From the NCBI RefSeq assembly GCF_001375535.1, contig NZ_LN831197.1:1141160-1205159 (forward strand): 64,000 bases of DNA. Direction: 5' to 3'. A program made the translations under genes and the position numbers. Within the stretch, counting starts at the first letter, position 1. Each line of letters opens with the position of its first letter. The notes under the pieces are model-generated. The model saw only the letters and a list, made by a program, of their open reading frames with translations, did not search any database and had not been told where the DNA came from. Below, piece after piece: positions 62,976 through 64,000 of the stretch. This stretch comes from Bacillus niameyensis (GTDB lineage: Bacteria; Bacillota; Bacilli; Bacillales; Bacillaceae_C).

Positions 62976-63710
62976 CTATATTGTTATTTTAAGACCTGCT
63001 GAGGCCAATTTTATATCCGCTGGAAACTCTTCTCGAGCCTCCTGTAGTAATTGTTGATGATCACCAAAATGAGGTAAGTGTGTCAATATTAATGATTTCA
63101 CTTGCGCTAGATTGGCCAATTTCCCTGCCTGTTGGCTCGTCATATGATTCACAGCAGCATTCTCCATATTTTTATAATAATTGGATTCGCACAGTAACAG
63201 ATCTGCTCCTTTTGAAAACTCAACTAAATCTAAGAAATAAGCTGTATCTGCGGTAAAAATAAGCGATTTTCCATTAGCCAATATTCTCATAGCATAACAA
63301 GGGACTGGGTGAATAGTTCTAATAAAACTGATCTGAAAAGGACCAATATGTAAAACCTCATCAGCTTTATACGGTATGCCCGTTGTTATATTTTTATATG
63401 TTAACGACTGAAAACCAATTTCATCCTCTTGATGGCCATAAATAGGGAGATTTTTCTCATACCCCTCTAAATATTTATCAATTAATAAGGCATGCTGCAA
63501 GACGCCAATATCCGCCACATGGTCAGGATGATAATGAGAGATAATGACAGCATCTAGTTGTGATGGTTTTATATATTGCTGAAGCTGTGATAATACAGCA
63601 CTACCACAATCGAGCAAAAGCTTAAAACCTTCATTTTCGAGCAAATATCCCGTACTCGCCTCACCCACTTTTGGATAGCCGCCCCAATGCCCAATCACCG
63701 TTAATTCCAC
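62976..63710 (-). CDS. yhfI: YhfI metallo-beta-lactamase fold hydrolase
   Basis: 244 residues, cytoplasmic. The MBL motif SHYHPDHVAD (near residue 59), later zinc ligands in HPVPCY and TADTAY, and HLPHFGD near the end are complete. Similar to RNase Z-like and YhfI proteins; substrate unknown. The GTG at 63710 has GGAGG seven bases upstream. First gene with lplJ, divergent from yhfH. Confidence 0.92.
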   Translation of the reverse strand: MELTVIGHWGGYPKVGEASTGYLLENEGFKLLLDCGSAVLSQLQQYIKPSQLDAVIISHYHPDHVADIGVLQHALLIDKYLEGYEKNLPIYGHQEDEIGFQSLTYKNITTGIPYKADEVLHIGPFQISFIRTIHPVPCYAMRILANGKSLIFTADTAYFLDLVEFSKGADLLLCESNYYKNMENAAVNHMTSQQAGKLANLAQVKSLILTHLPHFGDHQQLLQEAREEFPADIKLASAGLKITI

Positions 63711-63787
63711 TCGGTCTCCTCCTTATTTATAAAGCTGTCCAACCCATTACTTTAACTATACTTTATTTTTTTATTTTTAAAAAGTTA

Positions 63788-63816
63788 TTGACACCCTCAC
63801 TCTGTTATAATACAAT
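63788..63816 (+). promoter_or_regulatory. Sigma-A promoter of yhfH
   Basis: TTGACA (perfect), a 17-bp spacer and TACAAT (63811-63816). The overlapping TATAAT at 63806 is too close to this -35. Confidence 0.75.
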
Positions 63817-63866
63817 CTCAATAACGATAAACAGTAATATAACAAAACATCAGGAGAGTGAGTAAA

Positions 63867-63995
63867 ATGATTGAAAGCATCCTCGAATTTTTTAAAAACT
63901 TACCCCCGAAGAAATGCTCGGAATGTGGGGAAGCGATCGTCGAACAACATGAATGTTATGGAAATAAATGCGATAAATGTACATCCTTTCAATAA
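63867..63995 (+). CDS. yhfH: YhfH family small zinc-ribbon-like protein
   Basis: 42 residues. MIESILEFFKNLPPKKCSEC and HECYGNKCDKC carry two CxxC pairs and an extra Cys, suggesting a zinc ribbon. It matches the YhfH family by length and opening, and lies opposite yhfI, as in B. subtilis. The ATG follows CAGGAGAG. Function unknown. The gene is complete at the window edge. Confidence 0.85.
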   Translation: MIESILEFFKNLPPKKCSECGEAIVEQHECYGNKCDKCTSFQ

Positions 63996-64000
63996 AAATG

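Noticed and set aside
63806-63811. TATAAT as the -10 of yhfH
   Set aside because: Only 12 bases separate it from the TTGACA. The TACAAT five bases on gives the standard 17.

Overview
The window is chromosomal DNA from a low-GC, endospore-forming, potentially transformable member of the Bacillaceae. This rests on a complete gerPA-gerPF spore-coat germination operon, comK/mecA/spx/coiA, addAB, ccpC, and many small genes known mainly from Bacillus (ykyB, ykuJ, yjbA, yjaZ, yjzD, yisK, yisL, yitV, yitW, yhfH, yhfI, yhzC, yhjD, yhjE). I recognised families from remembered relatives; no database search was run. I see no rRNA, tRNA, CRISPR array, transposase, integrase or phage gene.

Read from right to left, gene order follows B. 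subtilis (yhfH ... comK ... addAB ... gerP ... yisKL ... yitK/yitS/yitVW ... yjzD-yjaV-fabHA-fabF ... trpS ... spx-mecA-coiA-pepF ... ykyB-ykuJ-cbpB-ccpC ... ktrC), with large B. subtilis segments absent and several insertions. The insertions are an S9 peptidase, pcp, clpB, a GH13-like protein, a DUF418 protein, a secreted glycosidase-like protein, and the 12-kb MoxR/VWA/ABC operon.

Layout: 1-170, tandem structured repeat. 171-1709, ktrC (K+ channel gating) with yitL. 1946-6827, MFS transporter and a heterodimeric ABC exporter (yfiB/yfiC type) behind a 25-bp palindrome. 7237-19388, eight tightly packed minus-strand genes: secreted/membrane protein, ABC ATPase, ABC-2 permease, coiled-coil protein with a Gly-Gln tract, MoxR ATPase, DUF58, BatA-like VWA protein and double-VWA protein. 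19432-21852, ccpC, cbpB (c-di-AMP receptor), ykuJ, ykyB. 22028-26734, pepF, coiA, mecA, spx. 27173-31659, secreted glycosidase-like protein, trpS, yjbA, a small membrane protein, yjaZ. 31902-35308, fabHA-fabF under a FapR-like operator, yjaV, yjzD. 35587-40857, clpB, yitW, yitV, degV-like yitS. 40919-45866, a 44-residue DUF3941-type protein, yajQ/yitK, a GH13-fold protein lacking its catalytic residues, yisL, yisK, DUF418. 46105-48024, gerPA-PF. 48066-56052, addA, addB, yhjE. 56227-63995, S9 peptidase, yhjD, comK, yhzC, yhfN, pcp, lplJ, yhfI, yhfH.

Links between genes: ComK is the competence master regulator. MecA targets ComK to ClpCP, CoiA acts on incoming DNA, and AddAB processes DNA ends. 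Spx and MecA are linked to Clp proteolysis. KtrC and CbpB are both c-di-AMP receptor families. FabHA and FabF are initiation and elongation condensing enzymes under a likely FapR site.

The most unusual items are the GH13 pseudoenzyme (41715-43118), the large MoxR/VWA/ABC operon with its expandable Gly-Gln tract, and two families of structured intergenic repeats. I found no clearly new defence or mobile system.
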